Source: JBMYTN01 sp049604415
GTDB taxonomy: Bacteria > Pseudomonadota > Alphaproteobacteria > Rhodospirillales > Rhodospirillaceae
Length of the DNA: 57,401 bases
Assembly: GCA_049604415.1 (NCBI GenBank)
Contig: JBMYTN010000028.1
Location: 1 to 57,401, forward strand
Reading direction: 5' to 3'
In this document: one piece after another, positions 41,373 through 49,219 of the stretch
Layout: each line of letters opens with the position of its first letter
Numbering within the stretch: position 1 is the stretch's first letter
Program-made: the position numbers and the translations under genes
Notes under the pieces: generated by a model
What the model was told of the DNA's origin: nothing
Database searches by the model: none
What the model saw: only the letters and a program-made list of their open reading frames with translations

Positions 41373-42043
41373 TGTCCACGCCCAAAGAAATCATTGCTGC
41401 CCGGGTGGCCCAAGAGATCAGCGAAGGCATGTTGGTCAATCTCGGCATTGGCCTGCCCTCCATGGTCGCCAATTATGTGTCCAAGGATTCCGGTGTCTTT
41501 TTCCAGGCCGAGAATGGCGTGATTGGCCTCGGTGCCCGTCCGCCGGAGGGCATGGAGGCCCTGGATTTGACCGATGCCGGGGGCGGGTTCATCACCGCCG
41601 TGCCCGGCGCGGCGTCCATTGACAGCGCCATGAGCTTTGGCCTGATCCGGGGCGGTCATTTGGACATGACCGTGCTGGGCGGCCTTCAGGTCGATGAGCG
41701 TGGCTATCTGGCCAATTGGAAGGTGCCAGGCAAGATGGTGCCGGGCATGGGTGGGGCGATGGATCTGGTCTCCGGGGCCAAATCGGTCATTGTGGCCATG
41801 GTCCACACCGCCAAGGGTGCACCGAAGATCGTCAAAGAATGTGCCTTGCCCTTAACGGCGTCGCGCCGGGTCAATTTGATTGTCACGGAAATGGCGGTGA
41901 TTGCGCCGACGGAAGACGGTTTGGTGCTGCGCGAGCGCGGCCCTGGCGTCTCGGTCGAGGATATCATTGCGGCCACCGAGGCCCGCTTGATCGTCCAGGG
42001 CGACATCCCGGAAATGACCTTGGCCGCCCCCGCGCCGGTTTAG
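41372..42043 (+). CDS. 3-oxoacid CoA-transferase subunit B
   Basis: A 223-residue family I CoA-transferase beta subunit. The catalytic Glu lies in FFQAENGVIGLG (ExG motif). Also conserved are NLGIGLPSMVANYV, GGHLDMTVLGGLQVDERGYL and MGGAMDLVSGAKSVIVAM. Translationally coupled to subunit A. The gene ends the plus-strand metabolic block; all genes for the next 7 kb are on the minus strand. Confidence 0.93.
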   Translation: MSTPKEIIAARVAQEISEGMLVNLGIGLPSMVANYVSKDSGVFFQAENGVIGLGARPPEGMEALDLTDAGGGFITAVPGAASIDSAMSFGLIRGGHLDMTVLGGLQVDERGYLANWKVPGKMVPGMGGAMDLVSGAKSVIVAMVHTAKGAPKIVKECALPLTASRRVNLIVTEMAVIAPTEDGLVLRERGPGVSVEDIIAATEARLIVQGDIPEMTLAAPAPV

Positions 42044-42080
42044 GCCGTGACCACTAAAAACAGACACCTTTAACTTGAGG

Positions 42081-43802
42081 TCACTGTCTCGGCCAAAACA
42101 TTCGACCAAAAGGTACTTGGAGGCGTTCAGAAATTTCTGCTGTTGACCGCATGCCATCTATAAATTTTTGATAGTGAAAATCCATTAGAGTATCTAAAGC
42201 GCTGGTTGGTTTCACCTTAGAGTGTCTTTGATCAAGAAACGACCCAGATGCTTCAATCGGATCGATGTGAGACATCCAGCTATCTGGTGTGTCTTGTTCA
42301 AATGAATGCGTGGGATATGAAGGATCAAAGTCCTGCCAGGACCCAAAATTGGGCTTCTCAGTGAGTGTAGTTCCGTGCCTGCCAGTGAATCGGGGCTCGG
42401 CTGTGTCACGGTTGCCGATTGACATTGGGTCGAACGACCATCCTCGGTTCGACCGGAGCCCCGTTTTAGATGTGTCGCCAAACTCGGTGAATTGTGGATC
42501 AGTCCATTCCCATTCGGAAATTTGGGAGTATGGCGGGTCGTAAGGGGCCTGCCCGGATATTGAAGACATGTTTCTGACTGGATCGGAGACTTCATCACCA
42601 CGGAATTGAAATTCATTCGAGCCCCAGTTTTGCTCCCAAGTTGGGTCTGGGGTCCAATGACCGTTGCCGTTCATGCTGTCTTGGCCCGCGCCACCTTGAA
42701 GCTGTGGTCCAATGAAAGGCGGGGTGCTAATCGGTGCGCCCCCGGGCGCAGACGGTTTTTGAACTGGTGGTAGGAAGGGGGGCGGAGGTGGTGTTACTGG
42801 GACAAAGTTTCCATAGTAATCAATCGTTCCTGTCAAATGTGGCACTGAATTATTATCAAAAATATAGACTTCCTGGTGAAAGGGTTGAGTGAGTTGGGTA
42901 GGATTGGACCCATTATCCGGTAAGTAGGCTTCAGCAAAGCCGTTTTGCAGTGGGATCCGAACCGGTCTTAAGCTTCCAATGTTGATATCATCTATATGGA
43001 GTCTGTCATAGCGACCGGATCCATAATAACGCATGTCAACAATACCATTGGATGGTGGTGGATGGTCTGGCCCTCCAAAATAGTTTACAATACTGTTAAG
43101 TTCATCAGATATAGTTCCAGACTTAAAATCAAAGTTATCGTGAAATGCACGTAACTCACCTCTTATTTCGACAAGTCTGTTGTCGACAACTAAGTAAGTG
43201 CTGTTCTCTCCAATTCCAAATTGTACTGTTCCGTTGACAAACATATCACGAGCATACTTGAAAGGATTGAGGCTCCTTTGAGCTGGATTAAAAGGATGAT
43301 ACATAAATCCTTTAACTTTGAAATCTTCTTTGGTGGCAACATTTGCAGCCAGTAAATCTTCTCGAGTGTAGAGCCCATCTTTTAAAGAAATCACCTTTCC
43401 GATTCGTGAGGCAATTGGAAAATCTTTGATCTGGACAGACCGCCCATAATCTTTGAACATCACGTCTGACATGGGAACCTGAATGACAACGACTCTCTCA
43501 TTATCAGAGTTTCTCGGTGCAGTGTGATAATCGATAATGGCATCGCGGTCAGATAAGTAGGGACGTAACCTTTCTCTTGGGGGAAGGTCGCTTAAGTTGG
43601 GTTTTGGCGGGCGCATTCTCTCATCCGGGGGAAGGTCTGCCAAAGATGAGACTTGAGGGTGTTCACTAATATTAGGTTTCCAGGGCACTCCGTATGCCAA
43701 AAGATTGTTCATTGTTGCCCAGTTTAAATCAGAAAGGCTATCAGCAAACCAATGGACATTTTGATCTCCGCTAGATACTTCATTTACGAATTTCCAGCCC
43801 AT
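42081..43802 (-). CDS. Large AT-rich hypothetical protein with proline linker
   Basis: About 573 residues from the ATG at 43802, which has AGAGGAG spaced seven bases before it. No family is recognised. The N-terminal part carries two copies of an S/L-x-DLPPxERxRP repeat (about residues 54-83). A mixed alpha/beta region follows (about 85-325, with ERVVVIQVPMSDVMF and YGSGRYDRLHIDDINIG), then a Pro-rich linker (TPPPPPFLPPVQKPSAPGGA) and a Trp/Asp/Ser-rich low-complexity C-terminal third. There is no signal peptide or membrane helix. The linker layout would suit a multi-domain effector or toxin, but nothing proves that. Base composition is clearly AT-richer than the surroundings. Confidence 0.7.
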   Translation of the reverse strand: MGWKFVNEVSSGDQNVHWFADSLSDLNWATMNNLLAYGVPWKPNISEHPQVSSLADLPPDERMRPPKPNLSDLPPRERLRPYLSDRDAIIDYHTAPRNSDNERVVVIQVPMSDVMFKDYGRSVQIKDFPIASRIGKVISLKDGLYTREDLLAANVATKEDFKVKGFMYHPFNPAQRSLNPFKYARDMFVNGTVQFGIGENSTYLVVDNRLVEIRGELRAFHDNFDFKSGTISDELNSIVNYFGGPDHPPPSNGIVDMRYYGSGRYDRLHIDDINIGSLRPVRIPLQNGFAEAYLPDNGSNPTQLTQPFHQEVYIFDNNSVPHLTGTIDYYGNFVPVTPPPPPFLPPVQKPSAPGGAPISTPPFIGPQLQGGAGQDSMNGNGHWTPDPTWEQNWGSNEFQFRGDEVSDPVRNMSSISGQAPYDPPYSQISEWEWTDPQFTEFGDTSKTGLRSNRGWSFDPMSIGNRDTAEPRFTGRHGTTLTEKPNFGSWQDFDPSYPTHSFEQDTPDSWMSHIDPIEASGSFLDQRHSKVKPTSALDTLMDFHYQKFIDGMRSTAEISERLQVPFGRMFWPRQ

Positions 43803-44060
43803 TTGAATTCTCCTCTGGCTACAAGTGGTGACACTTCTTTTCATCGACGGAGTTTCATGCATTAGAAATTAATACTAATATATTTCACTATGCTACTTGT
43901 TTTTTATAACAGATAATGAGAGGTGCAGTGTGCTAATCTGTCAGCGGTAGTTCAACGAACAATTAATTTCATAGTGTTTCTTTTGGAAACAATTAATGCT
44001 TTTTATAAATTGATAAGAATGAAATTAAAATCTTTCAGTTCTGTACCATTAGAGCATTTA

Positions 44061-44642
44061 CTAAATATTATATTTAATAAAAATAAGTTTATTTTGATAT
44101 TTTTCAAAAATAGCAAACACAACTGTGTGCGCGCGAGCAGTGGACTTTATGGTGCGCCACTTACGATTCCCGCCCAGACGCACTTTTATCCATGGATTGA
44201 ATCCGCTTGTTAAATAATTCCAAGTGAAAATAGGATAAGATTCGCTCAGATAAGTTAGGCAAGAAGAATAAAGATGCAAACCTCGGTCAGGATCATTTTC
44301 AAATAGATCCATATTTATTTCTGGCAGCCATGGTGAAAACTTTTTCTCATAATCTATTTTGAACGGTCCAATTGCCTCTATCATCTCTTCAATGGTCGAA
44401 AACTGCCCATCCACTGGGTACACCTCTACTCTGCAGCTGCCTGCCCCGCCTGTTGCAGCGAACTCTCGGCTGTCTTTGGGGATGGTGTCCGGCAAAAGAT
44501 ACGCAAAAGATAAATCATTATAGACTTGCGGAAACATCCAAGGGCTTACCGCAACAAACCAAATACCCATAAATAAAATATAAATAAATATGGATATTTT
44601 TACTCCCCGAATGAAATATTTATATATCTTAGACCATGTCAT
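44061..44642 (-). CDS. AT-rich single-pass membrane protein of unknown function
   Basis: A 193-residue protein with one N-terminal membrane helix (VKISIFIYILFMGIWFVAVS) and an external or periplasmic domain with two cysteines (GSCRVEVYPV, SSCLTYLSES). The C-terminal roughly 35 residues are basic and low in complexity; the true protein may not need them. No family is recognised. It sits between the sulfotransferase gene and the 573-residue gene on the same strand and shares the low GC of the latter, so the two probably arrived together. An immunity, receptor or anchoring role is possible but unproven. Confidence 0.6.
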   Translation of the reverse strand: MTWSKIYKYFIRGVKISIFIYILFMGIWFVAVSPWMFPQVYNDLSFAYLLPDTIPKDSREFAATGGAGSCRVEVYPVDGQFSTIEEMIEAIGPFKIDYEKKFSPWLPEINMDLFENDPDRGLHLYSSCLTYLSESYPIFTWNYLTSGFNPWIKVRLGGNRKWRTIKSTARAHTVVFAIFEKYQNKLIFIKYNI

Positions 44643-44803
44643 GATATAATATCACCAATATACAGATGTTTTAGATCCACTTTACCCGTCATTGCAGGGT
44701 ATCCAAGGTCAATTCCGCTGAAATCCTTCAAAAAGAATTCTCGTTTGTATTTGTGTCTAAAGAATGTTTTTCGAACGCAGAATGATAAAAATGCTCTGAC
44801 CCT

Positions 44804-45733
44804 CTACCTGCCGAGATATCCCAACCGGGACATCACGTCGGAGAACCCGGTTGTGATCCGATCAATCTGCGCTGGGGTGAGTTCCGTGCGCCATTGGCCG
44901 GATTTTCCCTGCCGGAAAAACTGCGACAGGCCAATGGGCCGTTCGATAAACCCGTTGTCCCGTTCCTGCTTTTGCAGCTTGGCAAAATGGGTGTCTGCAA
45001 TGGCCTTGCGCAGCTGCTCTGGGGTCAGCGCCATGCCAAAAGCAGCGGCAATTTGGCCAAACCAGTGTTCGGGGTCCGTCAGCAAATCCTCGTAACGGAC
45101 CATCAGCTTGTTGGGGTGCTCGGCCTCCAGCCAGGATTGGGTGTGGCTGCCCCAACTGCCCTGGGCATAGGGCACCTGGGCATGCACCCGATCCTCAAGG
45201 CTTGGCACCATGATGAAATCCGGGTCGAGCAGATTGTCCACCGCCTCGTCCAGAGTGACGCGCAAATGATGGGCCATCGAACCGACAATATCCAGCGGGT
45301 TGCGGACCAGAACGACCAGGGCGGCACAGCTGGCGGGGCCAAACACCGGATCTCCATCATCGGTGACCAGCCAGCGATCATGGGTTTTCAGCGCTGAGCG
45401 GACCCCCCGCTTCGGGGCATTGGCCGACAACTCCCGAAGCGCGGCGGCCTGGGCGGCGGTCGCCTCGGCCATGGTCAGTTCCGTTGTGTCCAGCCCGGTC
45501 TCGTCCAGAATGAAAATCCGGTCTGAGGCGAAGGGGACCGTATAGGGGCGGCGGTTGATGGCAAAGCTGTCCCGGCCCTCCAGCACGCCATAGGCCGCCG
45601 AGAGAAACAAGCGGGTCCAGGTGTTGCCGGATTTGGGATAGCTGGCCAGCAAAGCCAACGCGCCAGCCGAGGGGGCATGGCCCTTGGCCGGATCGGAGCG
45701 AAGCGGTGGTGGTGGGGTGGCTGGCTTGCTCAC
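44804..45733 (-). CDS. PAPS-dependent sulfotransferase
   Basis: A 309-residue cytosolic-type sulfotransferase. The 5'-phosphosulfate loop is LLASYPKSGNTWTRLFL, and the 3'-phosphate-binding region is VLVRNPLDIVGSMAHHL. The C-terminal part (RYEDLLTDPEHWFGQIAAAF, then RQGKSGQWRTELT) matches the K-x-G-x-x-G-x-W-x-x-x-F/L-type motif of the family. GTG start, four bases after the kinase stop codon. In this cluster a peptide is the likeliest substrate (inference), since the genes upstream encode peptide precursors, a leader-binding protein and a kinase. Confidence 0.88.
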   Translation of the reverse strand: MSKPATPPPPLRSDPAKGHAPSAGALALLASYPKSGNTWTRLFLSAAYGVLEGRDSFAINRRPYTVPFASDRIFILDETGLDTTELTMAEATAAQAAALRELSANAPKRGVRSALKTHDRWLVTDDGDPVFGPASCAALVVLVRNPLDIVGSMAHHLRVTLDEAVDNLLDPDFIMVPSLEDRVHAQVPYAQGSWGSHTQSWLEAEHPNKLMVRYEDLLTDPEHWFGQIAAAFGMALTPEQLRKAIADTHFAKLQKQERDNGFIERPIGLSQFFRQGKSGQWRTELTPAQIDRITTGFSDVMSRLGYLGR

Positions 45734-45737
45734 TTGC

Positions 45738-46676
45738 TCACACCGCCTCCCTCAACCCTTCGGCCAAAGCGCCGAGTGCTTCGAAGTCCTGATCGAAGCA
45801 ATAGCTTTGGATCGGGACTGTCCGCGTCAGGATCGCCAGCTTCTGGAACAAAGCCCCGCGCAGCCCCATGGCCGCCCCGGCCCTGCGGCGGTGAATATGG
45901 TTTGAGACCGAGGCGAAGGCGGAGACACCATTGCGGGTCTCAAAGCCCTCCGGCTGACCGCTGCGGGCATGGCGCAGAATGACGCATCGCAGGACGGGAA
46001 CCGGAGTGCTGCAGAAGGTGCCGGGAGCAAAGAAATATTTGGTCAGCTTGGGCCGGACCGGCTCCAAAAGGGCGGGGTCAGCACCAAGCGCCCGGACGCT
46101 GTCTTCATGCAGCTTGATCAGTCGGGTCCCGGGCAGGGCAACGCAACCCTGAGCATCAATGCGCAAGGCGGTCAGATCATCGGCCAACAAGTGCGCACCT
46201 GTTTGGACCAGGGCGGCGGCCAGGGTCGACTTGCCCGCCGTGGCATGCCCCAGCAACAGGGTCGCGCCGTCCTCCCCGGGCAGGACAACGCTGCTGGCAT
46301 GGATCGGAACCAAACCCCGCTGATAGGCCAGGGAGGTGAGGCCGGAGCTCAAGACAACCGTGCGCCAATGGGCCACGGAACACGCTGCGTCGTTGGCCGC
46401 CGGGTCGGGGTCAAAGGTGATCCTGGTCCCTGCGCTGATCCGCAGGCGGCCAAAGCCGGGCAGGGTGAGCAGATGGTCTTGATCGGCATAGGCCTGGTGG
46501 AGCGCTGTTCGCGTCGTCGCTTCCGGCAGGTGGTCCGGAACCGCACCGACGCTCAGTGAACAAAGATCTTGTGGGTCTGTCGAACCCAGCGCGGTCTCCG
46601 CTGGGCCAAGCTCAGGCAAGGCAATGTCGGCGGTCAGGATGCTGTCAAAGACCCGATATCGATGCTGGGCGTTCAC
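45738..46676 (-). CDS. HPr-kinase-like enzyme, probable peptide kinase
   Basis: A 312-residue protein. The C-terminal kinase core resembles HprK: a His-containing strand (LVPIHASSVVL), P-loop LLLGHATAGKSTLAAAL and LLADDLTAL (Walker B-like Asp pair). It lacks the N-terminal domain and PTS context of true HPr kinase. Homologues in lasso-peptide clusters (PadeK/ThcoK/SyanK type) phosphorylate the C-terminal Ser of the precursor, and both candidate precursors here end in Ser. GTG start. Its upstream region is now a MITE, so its original link to the PqqD gene (start seven bases after that stop) has been lost. Confidence 0.8.
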   Translation of the reverse strand: MNAQHRYRVFDSILTADIALPELGPAETALGSTDPQDLCSLSVGAVPDHLPEATTRTALHQAYADQDHLLTLPGFGRLRISAGTRITFDPDPAANDAACSVAHWRTVVLSSGLTSLAYQRGLVPIHASSVVLPGEDGATLLLGHATAGKSTLAAALVQTGAHLLADDLTALRIDAQGCVALPGTRLIKLHEDSVRALGADPALLEPVRPKLTKYFFAPGTFCSTPVPVLRCVILRHARSGQPEGFETRNGVSAFASVSNHIHRRRAGAAMGLRGALFQKLAILTRTVPIQSYCFDQDFEALGALAEGLREAV

Positions 46677-46682
46677 GGGGTC

Positions 46683-46958
46683 TAGAGCCCTATTCGATCT
46701 AATAGGATCAATTCTGTTTCTCGATTGGGGAGTACGATCCAGTGGTCAGTCGGTCGCGGAGCGATGCCAAAGCATCGGTCAAGACCGACTTGCCGCTGGG
46801 CGTCCCCCAATCGGAAACCCTGCGGGACGGGTGCATTTGCGCCAATTCCAGCGCAAAAGTCCTTGTCCGTATCGACGGATATGGCCTGCGGACTTCTGCT
46901 TGATCTTGTCACAAATGCACTCCGTCAGAATGAATCTATTAGATCGAATAGGGCTCTA
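46683..46958. mobile_element. 276-bp MITE with TA target duplication
   Basis: Perfect 23-bp terminal inverted repeats (46683-46705 and 46936-46958; TAGAGCCCTATTCGATCTAA and its complement), with imperfect similarity running about 11 bases further inward. Ends begin with TA, fitting TA duplication by IS630/mariner-type transposases. No ORF of transposase size is inside; internal dyads (AGTCGGTC/GACCGACT, GATTGGGG/CCCCAATC) suggest a foldable MITE. It sits between the PqqD and kinase genes. The terminal TAG serves as the PqqD stop codon. Confidence 0.85.
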
Positions 46959-47228
46959 ATCTTGGCAGAGGACGATTTGTTCCTCTTGCATCCTTTGGAC
47001 AAAGAGGCTGACCTGATCCTCGATCTCGGCGCGGTCTTTGCCATAGCGCGCGCAGAGCGCGTCCGTCAGGCTGTCCAGGGTCATGGGGGTGTCAAGCAAG
47101 GTCCAGATGGCGGACCCGGTGCCATTGAGCGTGCAATAGGCACCGGTGGCGGGCGACATTAGGATCGTTTCATTCTCGATCTCTGTGGCCAGGACCTCTG
47201 GATTTTTTGTGATGAGCGCCTGGCTCAT
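46956..47228 (-). CDS. PqqD-like peptide chaperone (RiPP recognition element)
   Basis: A 90-residue PqqD-fold protein: ENETILMSPATGAYCTLNGT, then GSAIWTLLDTPMTLDSLTDA and IEDQVSLFVQRMQEEQIV. Proteins of this fold bind the leader of ribosomally made peptides and present them to modifying enzymes. The ATG at 47228 has AGGGAG six bases upstream; a longer frame adds 40 unmatched residues. It directly follows the two precursor-like genes. Its stop TAG is now formed by the end of the MITE, but the original stop at the same place was also TAG when the element is removed in silico. Confidence 0.85.
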   Translation of the reverse strand: MSQALITKNPEVLATEIENETILMSPATGAYCTLNGTGSAIWTLLDTPMTLDSLTDALCARYGKDRAEIEDQVSLFVQRMQEEQIVLCQD

Positions 47229-47451
47229 TCTGGACTCCCTATGGCACGCGGCCATGGGCCGCCCAAGCGGACGAGGTTTCTCAAAAAAAAGCGATGGGGT
47301 GACCTGTAAAAACCAACAGTCCCGCCCAAAGGCCCTCGCTATTAGCATGGATGCCGTCGGGCTCCTGGCACCTGACCGTGATCTGGCAAAGTTTTATGCC
47401 GGACATGCGCTGGTTTGGAGGCCTTATAGGGTTTGGAAAAGTCAAAAAGCG

Positions 47452-47598
47452 TTACGACTTTTTGATGCCGCCGTCGAAGGGACCGGAGCGCCCAACCTTC
47501 ATGGTTTGCTCCATGACATCAATGACTTTCAAAACCGGCGGCTCCCATTCTTCATGGGTCGCGACGGGCTTTTGCTCTTTGCTCGGTGTCTCAACCAT
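47452..47598 (-). CDS. Candidate RiPP precursor peptide 1
   Basis: A 48-codon gene too short for routine calling, with a good site (GGAGA, seven bases before ATG). The peptide starts MVETPSKEQK and contains W18-E-P-P21-V-L23-K-V-I-D27, then M-E-Q-T32-M-K-V-G36, and ends RSGPFDGGIKKS. The Trp-x-x-Pro-x-Leu-x-x-x-Asp stretch parallels the Tyr-x-x-Pro-x-Leu-x-x-x-Gly leader motif bound by lasso-type PqqD proteins. G36 to D42 could close a seven-residue ring, but this is speculative. From residue 18 on, 27 of 31 residues match the second copy. No family name is assigned. Confidence 0.7.
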   Translation of the reverse strand: MVETPSKEQKPVATHEEWEPPVLKVIDVMEQTMKVGRSGPFDGGIKKS

Positions 47599-47822
47599 TC
47601 ACTTTCTCCACAGTTACCCGGAAGTTAGCAGGATTGAACAAGGACGCAAGACGCATTTCTGTGCCCGGCGTCGTCCGCTGCCACGCATAGCGACAGAGGC
47701 CCTCCGGATGACAGATCCGATCGGCCACGACCATAAGAGCCGCGTTTGGCCAAAGGCCAAGCGGTTCCCCCTAGAAAATAGTGTTTTCAGGCCGGGAGCA
47801 GGAGAGGAAAAAATGACAGGGT

Positions 47823-47969
47823 TTAGGACTTTTTGATGCCACCATCGCGGGGGCCGGAAATCCCGACCTTCATGGTTTGCTCCATGACATCGATGGATTT
47901 TAAAACCGGGGTCTCCCAGGCGTCCTGGACTGCGGGACCATGGTGATCTTTGGTTGGCATCTGTGTCAT
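47823..47969 (-). CDS. Candidate RiPP precursor peptide 2
   Basis: A second 48-codon gene of identical length, with GGAGG before its ATG. It starts MTQMPTKDHHGPAVQDA and then has W18-E-T-P21-V-L23-K-S-I-D27, M-E-Q-T32-M-K-V-G36, ending ISGPRDGGIKKS. N-terminal residues 1-17 have diverged from copy 1 while the rest is nearly fixed, the pattern of selection on recognition region and core. It is the first gene of the minus-strand cluster, 77 bases after the cobT stop. The 224 bases between the two copies hold nothing recognised. Confidence 0.7.
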   Translation of the reverse strand: MTQMPTKDHHGPAVQDAWETPVLKSIDVMEQTMKVGISGPRDGGIKKS

Positions 47970-48046
47970 ATCGAACCTCCGCGTTTGGTAAACACTAACA
48001 CGGTCAGATCCGGACGCAAGCCAAACTGCCACAATGGGGCGTTGCC

Positions 48047-49096
48047 CTACCCATCCGCAACGCCTGCCTCGCCAAAGGTCGCCATGCCCATATGGCATTG
48101 GGTGGCGGCCCGCAGCAGGGGCACCGCAAGACAGGCCCCTGAGGCTTCCCCCAAGGCCAAGCCCAGATCCAGCAGCGGATCCATGCCAAGCTCCTCGGCC
48201 AAACGGCTATGGCCGGGTTCACGGGAGCGATGGGACAGCAGGCAATGGTCCAAAATACCGGGATGCCCCGGGGTCAGGCTGGAGGCCGCAGCGGTGGCAA
48301 TATAGCCATCCAATATGACCGGGACCCGGCAGTGCCGCGCCTTGAGCACCGCACCGGCCATGGCCGCCAATTCCCTTCCGCCCAGGCGGCGCAGGGCCTC
48401 CAGGCCTTTGTCCTGGGCAGGCAGGGCGTAGATGGCCTGTTGGTGGAAGGCGGCCCCCTCGGCCACGACCTTGATCTTGGTGTCCAGCGCCGCGCCAACC
48501 ACGCCGGTGCCCGGTCCTGTCCAGTCTGCCGGACTGCCGCCGAACAGGGCCAGGCACAGGGCGGCGGCGCTGGTGGTGTTGGCAATGCCCATCTCCCCCA
48601 CCGAGAGGCTGTCTGCTCCGGTGAGATCGGTGGACAAACCGGTGGACAGGGCCTTGCAAAGTGTGGCCTCATCCATGGCCGGGCCAGTGGTGAAGGGCTG
48701 GGTCGGGCTGTCGAGGTCCAAGGCGGTGACCGATAAGTGAATGCCAAAGGCTTTACACAGCTGGTTCACCGCAGCCCCGCCTTGCTCAAAGTTCAACACC
48801 ATCTGCTCGGTGACCGCAGCGGGAAAGGCGGAGACACCCAAATCCGCCACACCGTGATTGCCTGCGAAGATCCGGCAGACCGGGTGATAGATCCCGGGCA
48901 GGCTACGACCCTGCCAGGCGGCGAGCCATTCGGTCAGGCTCTCCAGACGGCCGAGGGACTTGGGCGGTTTGGTCAATTGCGGCTCGCGCGCCTGCACCGC
49001 CGCCACGGCCTCTTGATCCGGTCCCGGCAGGTCGGCCATCAGGGGCCGCAGATCAGCAAGGCTAGACAGGGAAACGGTCTGATTGGGGCGGAGCAT
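48047..49096 (-). CDS. cobT: Nicotinate-nucleotide:dimethylbenzimidazole phosphoribosyltransferase
   Basis: A 349-residue CobT that makes alpha-ribazole phosphate for the lower ligand of cobalamin. Conserved segments include QAREPQLTKPPKSLGRLESL near the N-terminus, IFAGNHGVADLGVSAFPAAV, VGEMGIANTTSAAALCLALF, and VILDGYIATAAASSL followed by SHRSREPGHSRL. It is divergent from cobS across 123 bases. The product pairs with CobS, CobU and CobC encoded opposite, so the locus covers the nucleotide-loop assembly branch. Confidence 0.95.
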   Translation of the reverse strand: MLRPNQTVSLSSLADLRPLMADLPGPDQEAVAAVQAREPQLTKPPKSLGRLESLTEWLAAWQGRSLPGIYHPVCRIFAGNHGVADLGVSAFPAAVTEQMVLNFEQGGAAVNQLCKAFGIHLSVTALDLDSPTQPFTTGPAMDEATLCKALSTGLSTDLTGADSLSVGEMGIANTTSAAALCLALFGGSPADWTGPGTGVVGAALDTKIKVVAEGAAFHQQAIYALPAQDKGLEALRRLGGRELAAMAGAVLKARHCRVPVILDGYIATAAASSLTPGHPGILDHCLLSHRSREPGHSRLAEELGMDPLLDLGLALGEASGACLAVPLLRAATQCHMGMATFGEAGVADG

Positions 49097-49219
49097 GGCG
49101 GATTTCAGTCCCTTTGGCGGCGTCGGACCGGGCGCTGGCCGGACAAAGCGGCTTTACCCGATCCCGAGAACTTGTCAGGTTGGAGGTGCTGTATCGGAAA
49201 TTCCGCCGGATTACACCCC

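Noticed and set aside
33886..47615. Near-identical CTGTGGAGAAAGTG leaders before the lipoprotein gene (33901) and precursor 1 (47598)
   Set aside because: The shared part is mainly a Shine-Dalgarno sequence and its spacer; similarity of this length can arise by chance and flanks do not match.
47599..47822. A third precursor peptide between the two copies
   Set aside because: No frame on the minus strand encodes the W-x-x-P-x-L or GGIKKS pattern.
49097..49219. Cobalamin riboswitch between cobT and cobS
   Set aside because: The space is only 123 bases and I could not find the conserved B12-box or helix motifs on either strand.
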